This document shows, one piece after another, positions 24,564 through 34,636 of a stretch of DNA of 39,082 nucleotides (positions within the stretch are counted from its first letter, which is position 1; every line of letters begins with the position of its first letter). Origin of the DNA: Hyphomicrobiales bacterium (lineage in GTDB: Bacteria; Pseudomonadota; Alphaproteobacteria; Rhizobiales; Beijerinckiaceae); the NCBI GenBank assembly GCA_027483795.1, contig JAIXTT010000031.1:1-39082 (forward strand), read 5' to 3'. Below the pieces are notes generated by a model. The model worked only from the letters and a program-made list of their open reading frames with translations, was not told where the DNA came from and searched no databases. The position numbers and the translations under genes are program-made.

Positions 24564-25475
24564 ATGTATCCTGCGTCCGCAATCCTCCGTCCATGCTTCG
24601 TCCCTGCGGCCCTCGCCCTTGCGGCCGCGCTCGTCGCGGCTCCGGCATCCGCCGCGTCCGAACGCGGCCTCGGTCGCGGCTTCGATCTCGAATACGGGTT
24701 GAGGCTCGCGGGGCTGCCCATCGGGCGTGCGACCCTCAGGGGCGGGCTGGGCGAAGGGCGCTACCGGCTCGATCTCGACGCGAGGCTGACGGGTCTCGCC
24801 GGATGGGTGGCCGGCATCGGCGGGAACGGCACGTCGCACGGTGCGGCGGCCGGACGACGGGTGATCCCGTCCTCCTATGCCGTGAACATCCCCGAAGGCC
24901 GGCATCCCATCTCGCTCAAGGTCGATCTTTCGGGCGGCAACGTCGTCGAGGCGATGCTGTCGCCCCCGTTGCAGCCGCGACCGGACCGCATTCCCGTGCT
25001 CGACACGCACAAGCGGGGCGTCGTCGATCCCGTCGGGGCGCTGCTGATGCTGCAGCCGGGCCGCGGCCCCGTCCTCGACCCCGAGGCCTGCAACCGCACC
25101 TTGCCGATCTTCGACGGCGCGGGCCGTTTCGACGTGCGCCTCACCTACGCCTCCACGCAGTCGATCCGGATTCCCGGCTATGAGGGCCCGGCTCTGGTCT
25201 GCGCCGCCCGCTACGTGCCGATCGCCGGGCACCGCGAGCGCTCCGCCGTGCAGTTCATGCGGGAGAACCGGGACATGGAGGCGTGGCTCGTGCCCGTGGC
25301 GGGGGCGCGCGCCCTCGTCCCGGCACGGATCACGGTCGGCACGCGGATCGGGCGCCTCGTCATCGAAGCGCGGCGCATCGGCGGTCCGTCGGGAACGATC
25401 ACGGCGGCGGCGGAGCCGGAGGACGAGGTCCGCGGCGAGCCCGCAGCGAGTCCCGATCCGGGACGCATGCGTTGA
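24564..25475 (+). CDS. DUF3108 domain protein, exported
   Basis: 303 residues from the ATG at 24564. A signal peptide covers about 1-30 (cleavage after APASA). Then comes DLEYGLRLAGLPIGRATL, the typical DUF3108 opening, and a beta-rich domain to about residue 290. Members are periplasmic proteins of unknown function that commonly lie next to rpmB and the Suv3-like helicase in Rhizobiales. It is divergent from rpmB. Confidence 0.85.
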   Translation: MYPASAILRPCFVPAALALAAALVAAPASAASERGLGRGFDLEYGLRLAGLPIGRATLRGGLGEGRYRLDLDARLTGLAGWVAGIGGNGTSHGAAAGRRVIPSSYAVNIPEGRHPISLKVDLSGGNVVEAMLSPPLQPRPDRIPVLDTHKRGVVDPVGALLMLQPGRGPVLDPEACNRTLPIFDGAGRFDVRLTYASTQSIRIPGYEGPALVCAARYVPIAGHRERSAVQFMRENRDMEAWLVPVAGARALVPARITVGTRIGRLVIEARRIGGPSGTITAAAEPEDEVRGEPAASPDPGRMR

Positions 25476-25796
25476 CGATCCCGCCCGCCGAAGACTGCGG
25501 GCTGAGGCACGACGCTCCCGACGAGGCCCGAAAAGCGGCCTGAAACCCTTCGTTCCGCGATGATTCGTCCGATTCGTGCCGGGTTCGTTCCCGCGAGGTT
25601 CGAGAGGTGAACGCGCCCGGCGCATTCCCGGCGGCCGCTCTTCATCGAACGTCAACCATGATCCCGGAGGAAAAGCGCGATGCGCCTCCGAAAAAGCGGC
25701 GTCTCCTCACTTCCGCAAGCGGTCGAGGACGCCATATAGATCGGAAGGCTCCGGACGACCGAGGCCGCCCGCGACGGGGGTCTCGGACCCCGCTTG
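25476..25796. other. Intergenic region without a supported gene
   Basis: 321 bp between the DUF3108 gene and the helicase. Short reading frames exist on both strands but none has a good ribosome site plus a recognisable family. A minus-strand frame ending at 25707 closes with GRPEPSDLYGVLDRLRK, which looks protein-like, but it overlaps the helicase start and I do not recognise it. No clear promoter was picked out. Confidence 0.4.
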
Positions 25797-28700
25797 ATGG
25801 TTCCGCGCATGCTTCTTCCGTCCCGGCGGTCCCGCGGGGTCACCGCCGTTCTGGGTCCGACCAATACGGGCAAGACGCATTACGCGATCGAGCGGATGCT
25901 CGCCCATAAGAGCGGCCTGATCGGCCTGCCGCTGCGTCTTCTCGCGCGCGAGGTCTATGGCCGGGTCGTGGAACGGGCGGGGGCGGACGCCGTCGCGCTC
26001 GTGACGGGCGAGGAGAAGATCAAGCCGAAGAATCCCCGTTACTGGGTGGCCACCGTCGAGGCCATGCCCGGCGATCTCGACACGGAATTCGTGGCGCTGG
26101 ACGAGATCCAGCTCGCGGCCGACGAGGACCGCGGCCATGTCTTCACGGACAGGCTCCTCAATCTGCGCGGCACGCAGGAGACGCTCTTCATCGGCTCGGC
26201 GACCATGAAGCCGCTGATCGAGAAGCTGATGCCGGGCGTGCATGTCGTCTCCCGGCCGCGGCTCTCGCAGCTGTCCTTCGCCGGCGAGAAGAAGATCACG
26301 CGGCTGCCGCGCCGCACCGCCATCGTCGCCTTCTCGGCGGAGGAGGTCTATGCGGTGGCCGAACTGATCCGGCGTCAGCGCGGCGGGGCCGCGGTGGTGC
26401 TCGGGGCGCTGTCCCCCCGCACGCGCAACGCGCAGGTCGAGCTCTACCAGTCCGGCGAGGTCGAATATCTGGTCGCGACCGATGCGATCGGCATGGGCCT
26501 CAATCTCGACGTCGACCACGTCGCCTTCGCGGCCGGCCGCAAATTCGACGGGCGTCGCTCGCGCAATCTTCTCCCCGCGGAGATCGGCCAGATCGCGGGC
26601 CGGGCGGGGCGCTATCTGCGCGACGGCACCTTCGGCACGACGGGGCGCTGCGATCCGTTCGACGACGAATTGGTGGGAGCGCTGGAAAACCACGTCTTCG
26701 AGCCCGCGAAGCTGATCCAATGGCGCAATTCGGATCTCGATACGGGCTCGGTCGAGCGGCTGCTCGAATCCCTCGACGCCTCGCCGCGGGAGCCGGAACT
26801 CGTGAAGGCGGCTCCGGCCGACGATTTCCTCTCGCTCGACATCCTCTCCCGCAGCGAGGAGATGCGGCGCTACGCCTCGAGCCGCGAGGGCGTGGAACGG
26901 CTCTGGGGCCTCTGCCGTCTCCCCGATTACCGCAAGGTCTCGCCCTCGGCCCATGCGGAGCTCGTCGGCCATCTTTATCGTCAGATCATGACCAAGCGAC
27001 GCGTCGCGACCGACTGGTTCGCGGAGCGCGTCGCCGAGGTCGATCGGACCGAAGGCGACATCGCGGTGCTGTCTCAACGCATCGCGCATGTGCGAACATG
27101 GACCTTCGTCGCCAATCGTCCCGACTGGCTCGCGGATCCCGAGCATTGGCAGGGCGTGACGCGTCGGGTAGAGGACAAGCTGTCGGACGCTCTGCATGAA
27201 CGTCTGACCCAACGTTTCGTGGACCGGCGCACCAGCGTGCTGATGCGCCGCCTGAGAGAGAACGCCATGCTCGAGGCGGAAATTACGGCGACCGGAGACG
27301 TCATCGTCGAGGGTCATCACGTCGGTCGGCTCGCCGGCTTCCAATTCGCTCCGGATCCGGAGGCGGGAGGCTCGGAGGCCAAGGCCCTCAAGGCCGCCGC
27401 CTCCAAGGCGCTCGCCGCGGAGTTCGAAGCGCGTGCGCTCCGCATCGGCAATGCGGTCGACGACGCCTTCGTGCTCGGCAACGACGGCGCGATCCGCTGG
27501 CTCGGCGAAGTGGTCGGCAAGATCTCGGGCGGCGAGAAGCTGCTCGAACCGCGCGTGCGTCTGCTGGCCGACGAGCAGCTGACCGGCGCCGCACGCGAAA
27601 AGGTGCAGGAGCGCCTCGACGCCTGGCTCAAGGCGCATGTGACCAAGCTTCTCGGCCCGCTGCAGCAGCTCGAGACCTCGGAGACCCTGCAGGGGATCGC
27701 CCGCGGCATCGGCTTCCAGATCGCGGAAGCGCTCGGCGTGCTCGAACGCTCGAAGGTCGCCGACGACGTGAAGGCGCTCGACCAGACCGCGCGCTCGGCC
27801 CTGCGCAATCTCGGCGTCCGCTTCGGCGCCTATAATCTCACGGTGCCCGCTTTGCTCAAGCCCGCGCCGCGCGGGCTCGCCTGCCGCCTCTGGGCGTTGC
27901 AGAACGGCGGCGACGACGTGAAGGGCATCGACGACATCATGCATCTCGCGGCTTCGGGCCGCACGTCGATCCCGGTCGACAAGGAGATCCCCAAGGCGCT
28001 CTACCGGGCCGCGGGCTTCCGCGTCTGCGGCGACCGCGCGGTGCGCGTCGACATTCTGGAGCGTCTGGCGGATCTCATCCGTCCGGCGATCCAATATCGT
28101 CCGGGCACGACGCCCGGCGAACCGCCCGCGGGCGCGGCCGACGGCGACGGTTTCGTCGTCACCACGGCCATGACCTCGCTCTGCGGCTGCGCGGGCGAGG
28201 ATTTCGCCGGCATTCTGCGGTCGCTGGGCTATGCCGCCGAGAAGCGGCAGGGCGCGGCCATCACCGTTCCGCTCGTCCCCGTCGCGGCGACGAAGCCCGC
28301 GGAAGCGGCGGGCGCGACCGGCTCGCCCGAGGATACGGCTCCTGCCGACGCGGCGGAGTCCGCGGAGGCCGTCGCCGACGCGCCCGTCGAGACGGCTCCC
28401 GCCGAGACTGCGGCTCAGCCTTCCGAAGCCGAGCCCGTCGCCCGGGCTCCGGCCGAAGAGGGCTCCGTCGAGGCCGCCGCTCCGACGGCGACGGAAGAGG
28501 CTCCGGCCGAACCCGTCATGATCGAGATCTGGCGGCAGCATCGTCACCAACACGGCCGGCCGCAGCACCGGGACCGCCGTCCCGGCGGCGGACGTCCGCA
28601 GCATCAGGGCAAGCGGCCGGAAGGCGAAGCGGCGACGCAGGACGCCAAGCCCGAGGGCGAGCCGCGTCGCTTCGACCGCCCGTTCCGCAAGGATCGGCCC

Positions 28701-28976
28701 GAAGGCGAGCGTCCGCGCGGGGACCGGCCTCAGGGCGACCGTCCGCAGGGCGAGGGCCGGCGGGACTTCCGCCCCGGAAAGCCGCGCGACGGCGAGGAAC
28801 GCCGCCGCGACGATCGTCGCGGGCCCGGCGGGCCGCGTCGCGACCGGGAGGAACGCGCGCCGCGCGGCTGGCAGGACGAACCCAAGGCGGGCCGCGAAAA
28901 GCAGCCCGATCCGAATTCGCCCTTCGCGAAGCTGCTGGCGCTCAAGGCCGATCTGGAAACCAAGGGTCGGAAGTAA
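25797..28976 (+). CDS. Suv3-like DEAD/DEAH-type RNA helicase with disordered C-terminal tail
   Basis: About 1059 residues from the ATG at 25797 (in-frame TTG at 25794 and ATG at 25809 are alternatives). Walker A GPTNTGKT is at 20-27, DEIQ at 102-105, GSAT for motif III, and QIAGRAGRY near 264-272 for motif VI. This is the mitochondrial Suv3-like superfamily 2 helicase found in alphaproteobacteria, likely acting on RNA. From about residue 820 the protein becomes Ala/Pro/Glu-rich, then Arg/Gly/Pro-rich with RPEGERPRGDRPQGD-type repeats, probably an RNA-binding tail. It lies 6 bp before the S4 gene. Confidence 0.92.
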   Translation: MVPRMLLPSRRSRGVTAVLGPTNTGKTHYAIERMLAHKSGLIGLPLRLLAREVYGRVVERAGADAVALVTGEEKIKPKNPRYWVATVEAMPGDLDTEFVALDEIQLAADEDRGHVFTDRLLNLRGTQETLFIGSATMKPLIEKLMPGVHVVSRPRLSQLSFAGEKKITRLPRRTAIVAFSAEEVYAVAELIRRQRGGAAVVLGALSPRTRNAQVELYQSGEVEYLVATDAIGMGLNLDVDHVAFAAGRKFDGRRSRNLLPAEIGQIAGRAGRYLRDGTFGTTGRCDPFDDELVGALENHVFEPAKLIQWRNSDLDTGSVERLLESLDASPREPELVKAAPADDFLSLDILSRSEEMRRYASSREGVERLWGLCRLPDYRKVSPSAHAELVGHLYRQIMTKRRVATDWFAERVAEVDRTEGDIAVLSQRIAHVRTWTFVANRPDWLADPEHWQGVTRRVEDKLSDALHERLTQRFVDRRTSVLMRRLRENAMLEAEITATGDVIVEGHHVGRLAGFQFAPDPEAGGSEAKALKAAASKALAAEFEARALRIGNAVDDAFVLGNDGAIRWLGEVVGKISGGEKLLEPRVRLLADEQLTGAAREKVQERLDAWLKAHVTKLLGPLQQLETSETLQGIARGIGFQIAEALGVLERSKVADDVKALDQTARSALRNLGVRFGAYNLTVPALLKPAPRGLACRLWALQNGGDDVKGIDDIMHLAASGRTSIPVDKEIPKALYRAAGFRVCGDRAVRVDILERLADLIRPAIQYRPGTTPGEPPAGAADGDGFVVTTAMTSLCGCAGEDFAGILRSLGYAAEKRQGAAITVPLVPVAATKPAEAAGATGSPEDTAPADAAESAEAVADAPVETAPAETAAQPSEAEPVARAPAEEGSVEAAAPTATEEAPAEPVMIEIWRQHRHQHGRPQHRDRRPGGGRPQHQGKRPEGEAATQDAKPEGEPRRFDRPFRKDRPEGERPRGDRPQGDRPQGEGRRDFRPGKPRDGEERRRDDRRGPGGPRRDREERAPRGWQDEPKAGREKQPDPNSPFAKLLALKADLETKGRK

Positions 28977-28982
28977 GGCGCG

Positions 28983-29285
28983 ATGGCCCGGCGCGGTCGC
29001 GGCGAGCCCGACGAGGACGACGCCCCCAAGGGCCGGCAGCGGCTCGACAAATGGCTCGTCTACGCCCGTTTCGTGAAGACGCGGACGCTGGCGTCGGAGA
29101 CCGTCGCTTCCGGCCGGATCCGCCTCAACGGCGTGCGCGTGACCAAGGCGGACCGGGAGATCGGGGCCGGAGACGTGCTCACCCTCGCCCTGCCGCACGC
29201 CACCCTCGTCGTGCGCGTTCTCGAGACGGCGGAACGCCGCGGACCGTCCTCCGAAGCACGAGGCCTTTACGAAGAAATCGGCTGA
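28983..29285 (+). CDS. RNA-binding S4 domain protein (HslR-like)
   Basis: 100 residues. The S4 domain runs about 19-65: RLDKWLVYARFVKTRTLA, then SGRIRLNGVRVTKADREIGAGD. The family includes Hsp15/HslR, which binds stalled 50S subunits carrying nascent chains. It is 6 bp after the helicase gene and may be translated with it. Exact target unproven. Confidence 0.88.
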   Translation: MARRGRGEPDEDDAPKGRQRLDKWLVYARFVKTRTLASETVASGRIRLNGVRVTKADREIGAGDVLTLALPHATLVVRVLETAERRGPSSEARGLYEEIG

Positions 29286-29354
29286 CCGCTTGCACCCCGC
29301 CGGCGATGGGGCTAGCACGGAGTCGGGAATAGCCTGAAAGCCGGGGAGTGAGCG

Positions 29355-29693
29355 GTGACTTACGTCGTCGTCGAGAACTGCATCAAGTGCAAATACATGG
29401 ATTGCGTCGAGGTGTGCCCCGTAGATTGCTTCTACGAGGGCGAGAACATGCTCGTCATCCATCCCGACGAATGCATCGATTGCGGCGTCTGCGAACCCGA
29501 ATGCCCCGCCGAAGCGATCAAGCCGGACACCGAGCCCGGCCTCGAGAAGTGGCTGAAGCTCAACGCCGATTACGCGAAAAGCTGGCCCAACATCACGATC
29601 AAGCGCGATGCCGAGTCCGACGCCAAGGCGCATGACGGCGAGGACGGCAAATTCGAGAAGTATTTCTCGTCCGAACCCGGCCAGGGCGACTGA
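29355..29693 (+). CDS. fdxA: Ferredoxin FdxA (7Fe-8S type)
   Basis: 112 residues from a GTG with GGGGAG upstream. The N-terminal ferredoxin domain has Cys9, Cys12, Cys17, Cys21 and Cys25, then Cys40, Cys43, Cys46 and Cys50, the pattern of 7Fe ferredoxins with one [3Fe-4S] and one [4Fe-4S] cluster. A C-terminal extension follows, as in rhizobial FdxA. It is an electron carrier in the cytoplasm. It sits upstream of the carD promoter. Confidence 0.95.
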   Translation: MTYVVVENCIKCKYMDCVEVCPVDCFYEGENMLVIHPDECIDCGVCEPECPAEAIKPDTEPGLEKWLKLNADYAKSWPNITIKRDAESDAKAHDGEDGKFEKYFSSEPGQGD

Positions 29694-29751
29694 GGCAGGC
29701 ATTCGCGGAGCGCAATGCGACCGCCGAAGCGCGGCCGCATGCGCATTCCTT

Positions 29752-29779
29752 TTGAATTTCGTGATTTTTCTGTTATGGT
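29752..29779 (+). promoter_or_regulatory. Candidate carD promoter
   Basis: TTGAAT (29752-29757), a 16-bp T-rich spacer and TATGGT (29774-29779), in an AT-rich patch that stands out from the GC-rich surroundings. It implies a start near 29786 and a 5' leader of about 200 nt before the carD ATG at 29985. I see no familiar riboswitch in the leader. Confidence 0.6.
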
Positions 29780-29984
29780 TCTGACACTCAGTCGAGTTTT
29801 CGCGGCAACGGCGCCCTCCACGTCTCCTCCGGATTCGGTCCGGAGCGGGTCTTTCGTGTTCCGGCGGCATCGAAGGCGTTCTTCAGAACTGAGACGAGCG
29901 GGTCGGGCGGTCCTCGGGATCGCCCGTGTGTTTGTGTCGGCCGGGACCGAGGTCCGCGGCCGGAACGCGGAGAGCACGAGCGTT

Positions 29985-30569
29985 ATGACGACCACGAAGA
30001 AGACGACCACGCGTCAGGGCTTCAAGACGGGCGAGGCCATCGTCTATCCGGCCCATGGCGTGGGCCAGATCGTCGCCATCGAAGAGCAGGAGGTCGCGGG
30101 TTTCAAGCTGGAGCTGTTCGTCATCGCCTTCGAGAAGGACAAGATGACGCTCCGGGTGCCGACCGCCAAGGCCGCCACCGTCGGCATGCGCAAGCTCGCC
30201 GAGGAGTCGCTGGTCGAGCGCGCTCTCGAAACCATCGCCGGCCGCGCCCGCGTGAAGCGCACGATGTGGTCGCGCCGCGCGCAGGAATATGAAGCGAAGA
30301 TCAATTCGGGGGATCTGATCTCGATCGCCGAAGTCGTTCGCGACCTGCACCGGTCCGAGGCTCAGCCCGAACAGTCCTATTCCGAGCGCCAGCTCTATGA
30401 GGCCGCCCTCGACCGGATGGTCCGCGAGATCGCCGCGGTGAACAAGGTCACCGAGCCCGAAGCTCAGAAGGTCATCGAGACGCAGCTCGCCAAGTCGCCC
30501 AAGCGCGTGAAGGCGGCCGCGGCCGACGCCGAACAGGATATCGAAGAGGAGCAGGACGAAGCCGCCTGA
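29985..30569 (+). CDS. carD: CarD/CdnL family transcriptional regulator
   Basis: 194 residues. The CarD_CdnL_TRCF RNA-polymerase-interacting domain is at about 12-80 (GFKTGEAIVYPAHGVGQIVAIEEQ), followed by a helical DNA-binding region and an acidic Glu/Asp-rich tail. CarD-family proteins bind the RNA polymerase beta subunit and stabilise open complexes, notably at rRNA promoters. The start at 29985 is favoured by GGAGAG upstream and by family length; the ORF continues upstream to 29715 without homology. It ends in a strong terminator. Confidence 0.93.
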   Translation: MTTTKKTTTRQGFKTGEAIVYPAHGVGQIVAIEEQEVAGFKLELFVIAFEKDKMTLRVPTAKAATVGMRKLAEESLVERALETIAGRARVKRTMWSRRAQEYEAKINSGDLISIAEVVRDLHRSEAQPEQSYSERQLYEAALDRMVREIAAVNKVTEPEAQKVIETQLAKSPKRVKAAAADAEQDIEEEQDEAA

Positions 30570-30601
30570 GGGCCCGCTTCCTCCCTTTTCACGAGGCATC
30601 G

Positions 30602-30633
30602 AAAAGCCCGGCGCATCGCGCCGGGCTTTTTCT
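30602..30633 (+). terminator. Intrinsic terminator of carD
   Basis: AAAAGCCCGGCG (30602-30613) pairs with CGCCGGGCTTTT (30619-30630) across a 5-base loop, and the T run continues. It lies 32 bp after the carD stop. Confidence 0.9.
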
Positions 30634-30686
30634 TCATGCCGGATCGTCTCCCGCCGTCCGAAACCTTTCCGGTTCGTGAACGAAGG

Positions 30687-30716
30687 TGATCCGATCGGCT
30701 TCCGCCCGCGTAGCTT
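30687..30716 (+). promoter_or_regulatory. Candidate ECF RpoE-type promoter of the rpoH-like gene
   Basis: TGATCC at 30687-30692, exactly 18 bp, then TAGCTT at 30711-30716. As I recall, promoters of the Rhodobacter sphaeroides ECF sigma factor RpoE have TGATCC-N18-TA-rich boxes, and rpoH2 is a target. The predicted start lies about 20 bp before the ATG at 30744. Confidence 0.5.
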
Positions 30717-30743
30717 TTGCAAAGCTTTTGGGGGGAGGCTCAC

Positions 30744-31616
<873 letters not shown>

Positions 31617-31634
31617 CGGTCCGCGCCGCCGCCC

Positions 31635-33110
31635 TCACTCCCCGACGATCTTGTAGGCGCGCCCGGCGACGAGCGCCTGACCTTCGATGCCGTTGAGCGC
31701 GCGGAACCGCTCCGTCGGCCGATCGGTCTTCATCATGCGCGCCAAGGTTTCGACCGTGTCTCCCGGCCGCGCGACGACGACGCGCAAGGCATGGGACCGC
31801 GTCATTGCGGCTTCTTCCGCGGTCACGGCGCGGAAGCTCGCCAGCGTGGCCATGAACATCCGGTCGAACTCCGGCGTGAGTTCCCGCGCGGCGAAGATGA
31901 AGCGGTGCAGCAGGTCGCCCTGCCGGATCGCCGCGATCCTGTAGCTCCAGTCCTGCCCGGCGGCCGTCACCGTCGCGGCCGGGAGCCCGTTCACGGCGAG
32001 CGTTTCGACCCGTCCCATGCTGACGCCTTCGATCCAGCCGCGGCCGACGACCTCTTCCGGCGTCGCCGTCGTGCGCAGGCTGTCGAAGCGCAGCGCCGCC
32101 TGCCGGTCCGCGACGACGCCGACGACCGCCTGCGGGGAATTCTCGAGCAGCGTGCCTTCGGGCGCCGTGAAGGCGAAGCCCAGAACGGGATGAATGAAGC
32201 GCCGCTCGCGGATCACGCCCGCCTGCGGATCGTCGCCGTGGAGGATCCCGTCGAGCGCGGCGAGCCATCGCGCGTTCTCGGCGGCGCGGTCGGGCGCGGC
32301 GGTCCGCGCGGCGTTGCGGGCGACGGCGAGGACGCGCGCGATCCGTTCGGGCGGGCTCGGATGCGTCGAGAGGAAGTTCATGCCCCGTTTCCGCGCGTCT
32401 CCCGCCGAACCCGTCCGCAGCGCCGCGTCGCGCCCGAGCGTCTCGAGGAAACGCGCCGCGCCGAAGGGGTCGAAACCGGCCGCCGCCGTCATGGCGACGC
32501 CGATCTCGTCGGCTTCGAGTTCCTGCGCGCGCGAAAAGCCCGCAAGCCCGATGCGGTTGCGGAGCTGGACCGTCCGCCCGGCCGCGGGATCGTCGAGCAC
32601 CTCCGTGACGACCTGTTCGACGATGGCGGATCGGCGTTCGAGTTCGGCGCGGGTGAGCGCGTGCCGCGCGGTGACATGCGCGATCTCATGCGCCAGCACC
32701 GCCGCGATCTCGGACGTGTCGTTGGCGAGGGCGAGAAGGCCGCGCGTCACGAAGAGATCGCCCGAGGGCAGGGCGAAGGCGTTGGGCGAGGGCGAATTGA
32801 GAATGGTCACGCGATAGCTGCGGCCGGGCTCTGCGGAATGCGCGACGAGACGCGCCACCACGTCGTCGAGGACCGCGCGGGCGGCGGGAGCCCGATATTC
32901 GCCGCCGAAGACCGCCAGCAGACGCCCGCGTTCCCGATCGTAGCCCGTCTCCGCTCCGACGATGCGCGGCGCCGAGGACGGGATCAGAGGAGCGGTCGAC
33001 CGGTCGGACGCGCAGGCGGCCGCAAGCAGAGCGCAAGCGGCCGCCGCCGCAAGGCGCAGCCTCCGCAACCACGGCTCTCCGACGACGGCCGTCGTCTCCT
33101 TCATGCGCAT
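31635..33110 (-). CDS. M48 family metalloprotease with C-terminal LysM-like segment, probable lipoprotein
   Basis: About 491 residues. The N-terminus has a signal peptide ending ACALLAAAC, so Cys33 is a likely lipidation site. The zinc site is HEIAH (His141, Glu142, His145), with the third ligand in ELEADE near residue 197. The last 50 residues, VVVARPGDTVETLARMMKT...LVAGRAYKIV, look like a LysM domain. Periplasmic M48 lipoproteins of this type take part in envelope quality control. The start is at 33110, with GGAGGAG upstream; an in-frame ATG at 33104 is also possible. Confidence 0.88.
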   Translation of the reverse strand: MRMKETTAVVGEPWLRRLRLAAAAACALLAAACASDRSTAPLIPSSAPRIVGAETGYDRERGRLLAVFGGEYRAPAARAVLDDVVARLVAHSAEPGRSYRVTILNSPSPNAFALPSGDLFVTRGLLALANDTSEIAAVLAHEIAHVTARHALTRAELERRSAIVEQVVTEVLDDPAAGRTVQLRNRIGLAGFSRAQELEADEIGVAMTAAAGFDPFGAARFLETLGRDAALRTGSAGDARKRGMNFLSTHPSPPERIARVLAVARNAARTAAPDRAAENARWLAALDGILHGDDPQAGVIRERRFIHPVLGFAFTAPEGTLLENSPQAVVGVVADRQAALRFDSLRTTATPEEVVGRGWIEGVSMGRVETLAVNGLPAATVTAAGQDWSYRIAAIRQGDLLHRFIFAARELTPEFDRMFMATLASFRAVTAEEAAMTRSHALRVVVARPGDTVETLARMMKTDRPTERFRALNGIEGQALVAGRAYKIVGE

Positions 33111-33250
33111 CGCTCCTCCGGCATCAGACTGAAGATGCCGGATGACCATTTCGTCAACGATCGCGAAGCGCGCGTCATGAATGCCGGCGATCGCATCCGC
33201 AACGGGCCTTCGATGACCGAGCGGCGCTCGAAGGACCGCCTTCGGTTCCC

Positions 33251-34153
33251 TCAGCCTCGGCCGTCTCCGCGGTCGATGCCGGCCAGACGTTCGGCGATGA
33301 GGCATACCGAGGCGGTGTCCAGATCCGCACCGCCTTGCGAGTAGGCCGCATAGTAGTACTGCGCCGCCGCGGCGAAAATCGGCAGAGGCGCGTGCACCTC
33401 CCGACCGAAATCCGCGATGATCGAGAGATCCTTCAGATGGGTCTTCACCGTTGCGGTCACCCTGTCGTAGCGGCCTTCCACCATTTGCGGTCCGCGCACC
33501 TGGAACATGCGGCTGGTGCCCGCGCTGTCCTGCAGCACGTCGAAGATCAGCGACGGGTCGAGGCCGGCCTTCTGGCCGTAGGCGAAGGCTTCCGCCGCGG
33601 CGACGTTGTGGATCGTCACGAGGTGGTTGGCCAGGAACTTCATCTTGCTCCCGTGCCCGAACGGACCGACATAGACCTGCTTGCGCGACATGCCTTCCAA
33701 CACGGCGGCGCATTTGCGATAGGCGGCCTCGTCTCCCGAGCCGAGCACCACGAGATCCTTCACCGCCGCCTGCGCGCCCGTCCCCGAAACGGGACAATCG
33801 AGCAGAATCTGCCCGCCCGCCTGCATGGCGTCATGCGCGCGGGTTTTGACGTCCAGCGACATGGTGCTCATCTCGATGGCCACCAAGCCTTTGCGGGCCG
33901 AGGTCTGCAGACCCGACGGACCGGCGGTCACGTCCGCCAGAGCCGCCGGGGTCGGCAGCGACAGGATCGCGATGTCGACCGCGTCCGCGACCTCGCGGGG
34001 AGAGCCGACCACCTTGCCGCCCAGCGCCTTCAGCGCTGCCTTGGCCGGCTCCGAAACGTCGAAACCGACGACGTCGAAGCCCGCGGCGCGCAGGTGTTTG
34101 GCCATGGCGCCACCCATGATGCCCAGCCCGACGATGCCTACCACCTTGTCCAT
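33251..34153 (-). CDS. NAD(P)-dependent beta-hydroxyacid dehydrogenase, paralogue
   Basis: 300 residues. Rossmann motif GIVGLGIMGG (6-15), substrate motif DCPVSGTGAQA and catalytic lysine in GHGSKMKFLANHLVTIHN. It shares the SGTGAQA substrate motif and the KFxANHLVxIHN helix with the paralogue at 13764-14642. The start MDKVVGIVGL (34153) is chosen over the 12-residue upstream extension. It lies 140 bp upstream of the M48 gene on the same strand. tRNA-Arg is divergent. Substrate unknown, but shared motifs suggest similar chemistry to the paralogue. Confidence 0.9.
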   Translation of the reverse strand: MDKVVGIVGLGIMGGAMAKHLRAAGFDVVGFDVSEPAKAALKALGGKVVGSPREVADAVDIAILSLPTPAALADVTAGPSGLQTSARKGLVAIEMSTMSLDVKTRAHDAMQAGGQILLDCPVSGTGAQAAVKDLVVLGSGDEAAYRKCAAVLEGMSRKQVYVGPFGHGSKMKFLANHLVTIHNVAAAEAFAYGQKAGLDPSLIFDVLQDSAGTSRMFQVRGPQMVEGRYDRVTATVKTHLKDLSIIADFGREVHAPLPIFAAAAQYYYAAYSQGGADLDTASVCLIAERLAGIDRGDGRG

Positions 34154-34388
34154 GAACGCATTCCCTTGTCGTTGCAGAAGCCGGATCATCGCCCGGTCGT
34201 ACGCTCGGCGGACCGCGGAAGCCCGCCGCCGCGTCGCATGCTAACACGGACGGGCGCGAGAGGAACGAAGGCGTCCGGGCTCGGCGAGGCGACCTTCATC
34301 GCCTTCGCTCGACCCTGCCGAGGTCGGAGGAGCCGGATACGCGCTCCTCTGGAAGCTCCGGCCCCGTCATGCTATCCGAGCGACGTGC

Positions 34389-34465
34389 GGTCCGGTAGCT
34401 CAGCAGGATAGAGCATCAGTTTCCTAAACTGAGGGTCACAGGTTCGAATCCTGTCCGGATCGCCA
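34389..34465 (+). tRNA. tRNA-Arg (anticodon CCT)
   Basis: A 77-nt cloverleaf including the encoded CCA. Acceptor GGTCCGG pairs with CCGGATC (one G-U). The anticodon loop is TTTCCTAAA with stem ATCAG/CTGAG, and the T arm is ACAGGTTCGAATCCTGT. It reads AGG codons, rare in GC-rich genomes like this one. Confidence 0.95.
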
Positions 34466-34636
34466 TTCGATGCGCCTCGATCGGCGAAACCGCCGAAGCC
34501 TTCTTCGCCCTTATCCGTGACCATGCCGCCGGACGCGCCTCGGAGATCGCCCGACGGGCGACGCAGCGCCGCCGTCCCCGTTGCCCGACCCGCGGCCCTG
34601 CCCTAGCTTCACACCAAAGCAAGGGGAGGAAGAACG

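Noticed and set aside
25707..25830. A small minus-strand gene ending GRPEPSDLYGVLDRLRK
   Set aside because: No recognisable family, no supported start, and it overlaps the helicase start; kept as a remark only.
28560..28900. A tandem repeat array at the 3' end of the helicase gene
   Set aside because: The repeats are imperfect coding repeats of an Arg/Gly/Pro/Asp-rich tail, not a separate DNA element.
25707..29870. A 1387-codon minus-strand ORF opposite the helicase, S4 and ferredoxin genes
   Set aside because: It runs antisense to several well-recognised genes and has Arg/Ala/Asp-rich composition typical of shadow frames in GC-rich DNA; no family match seen.
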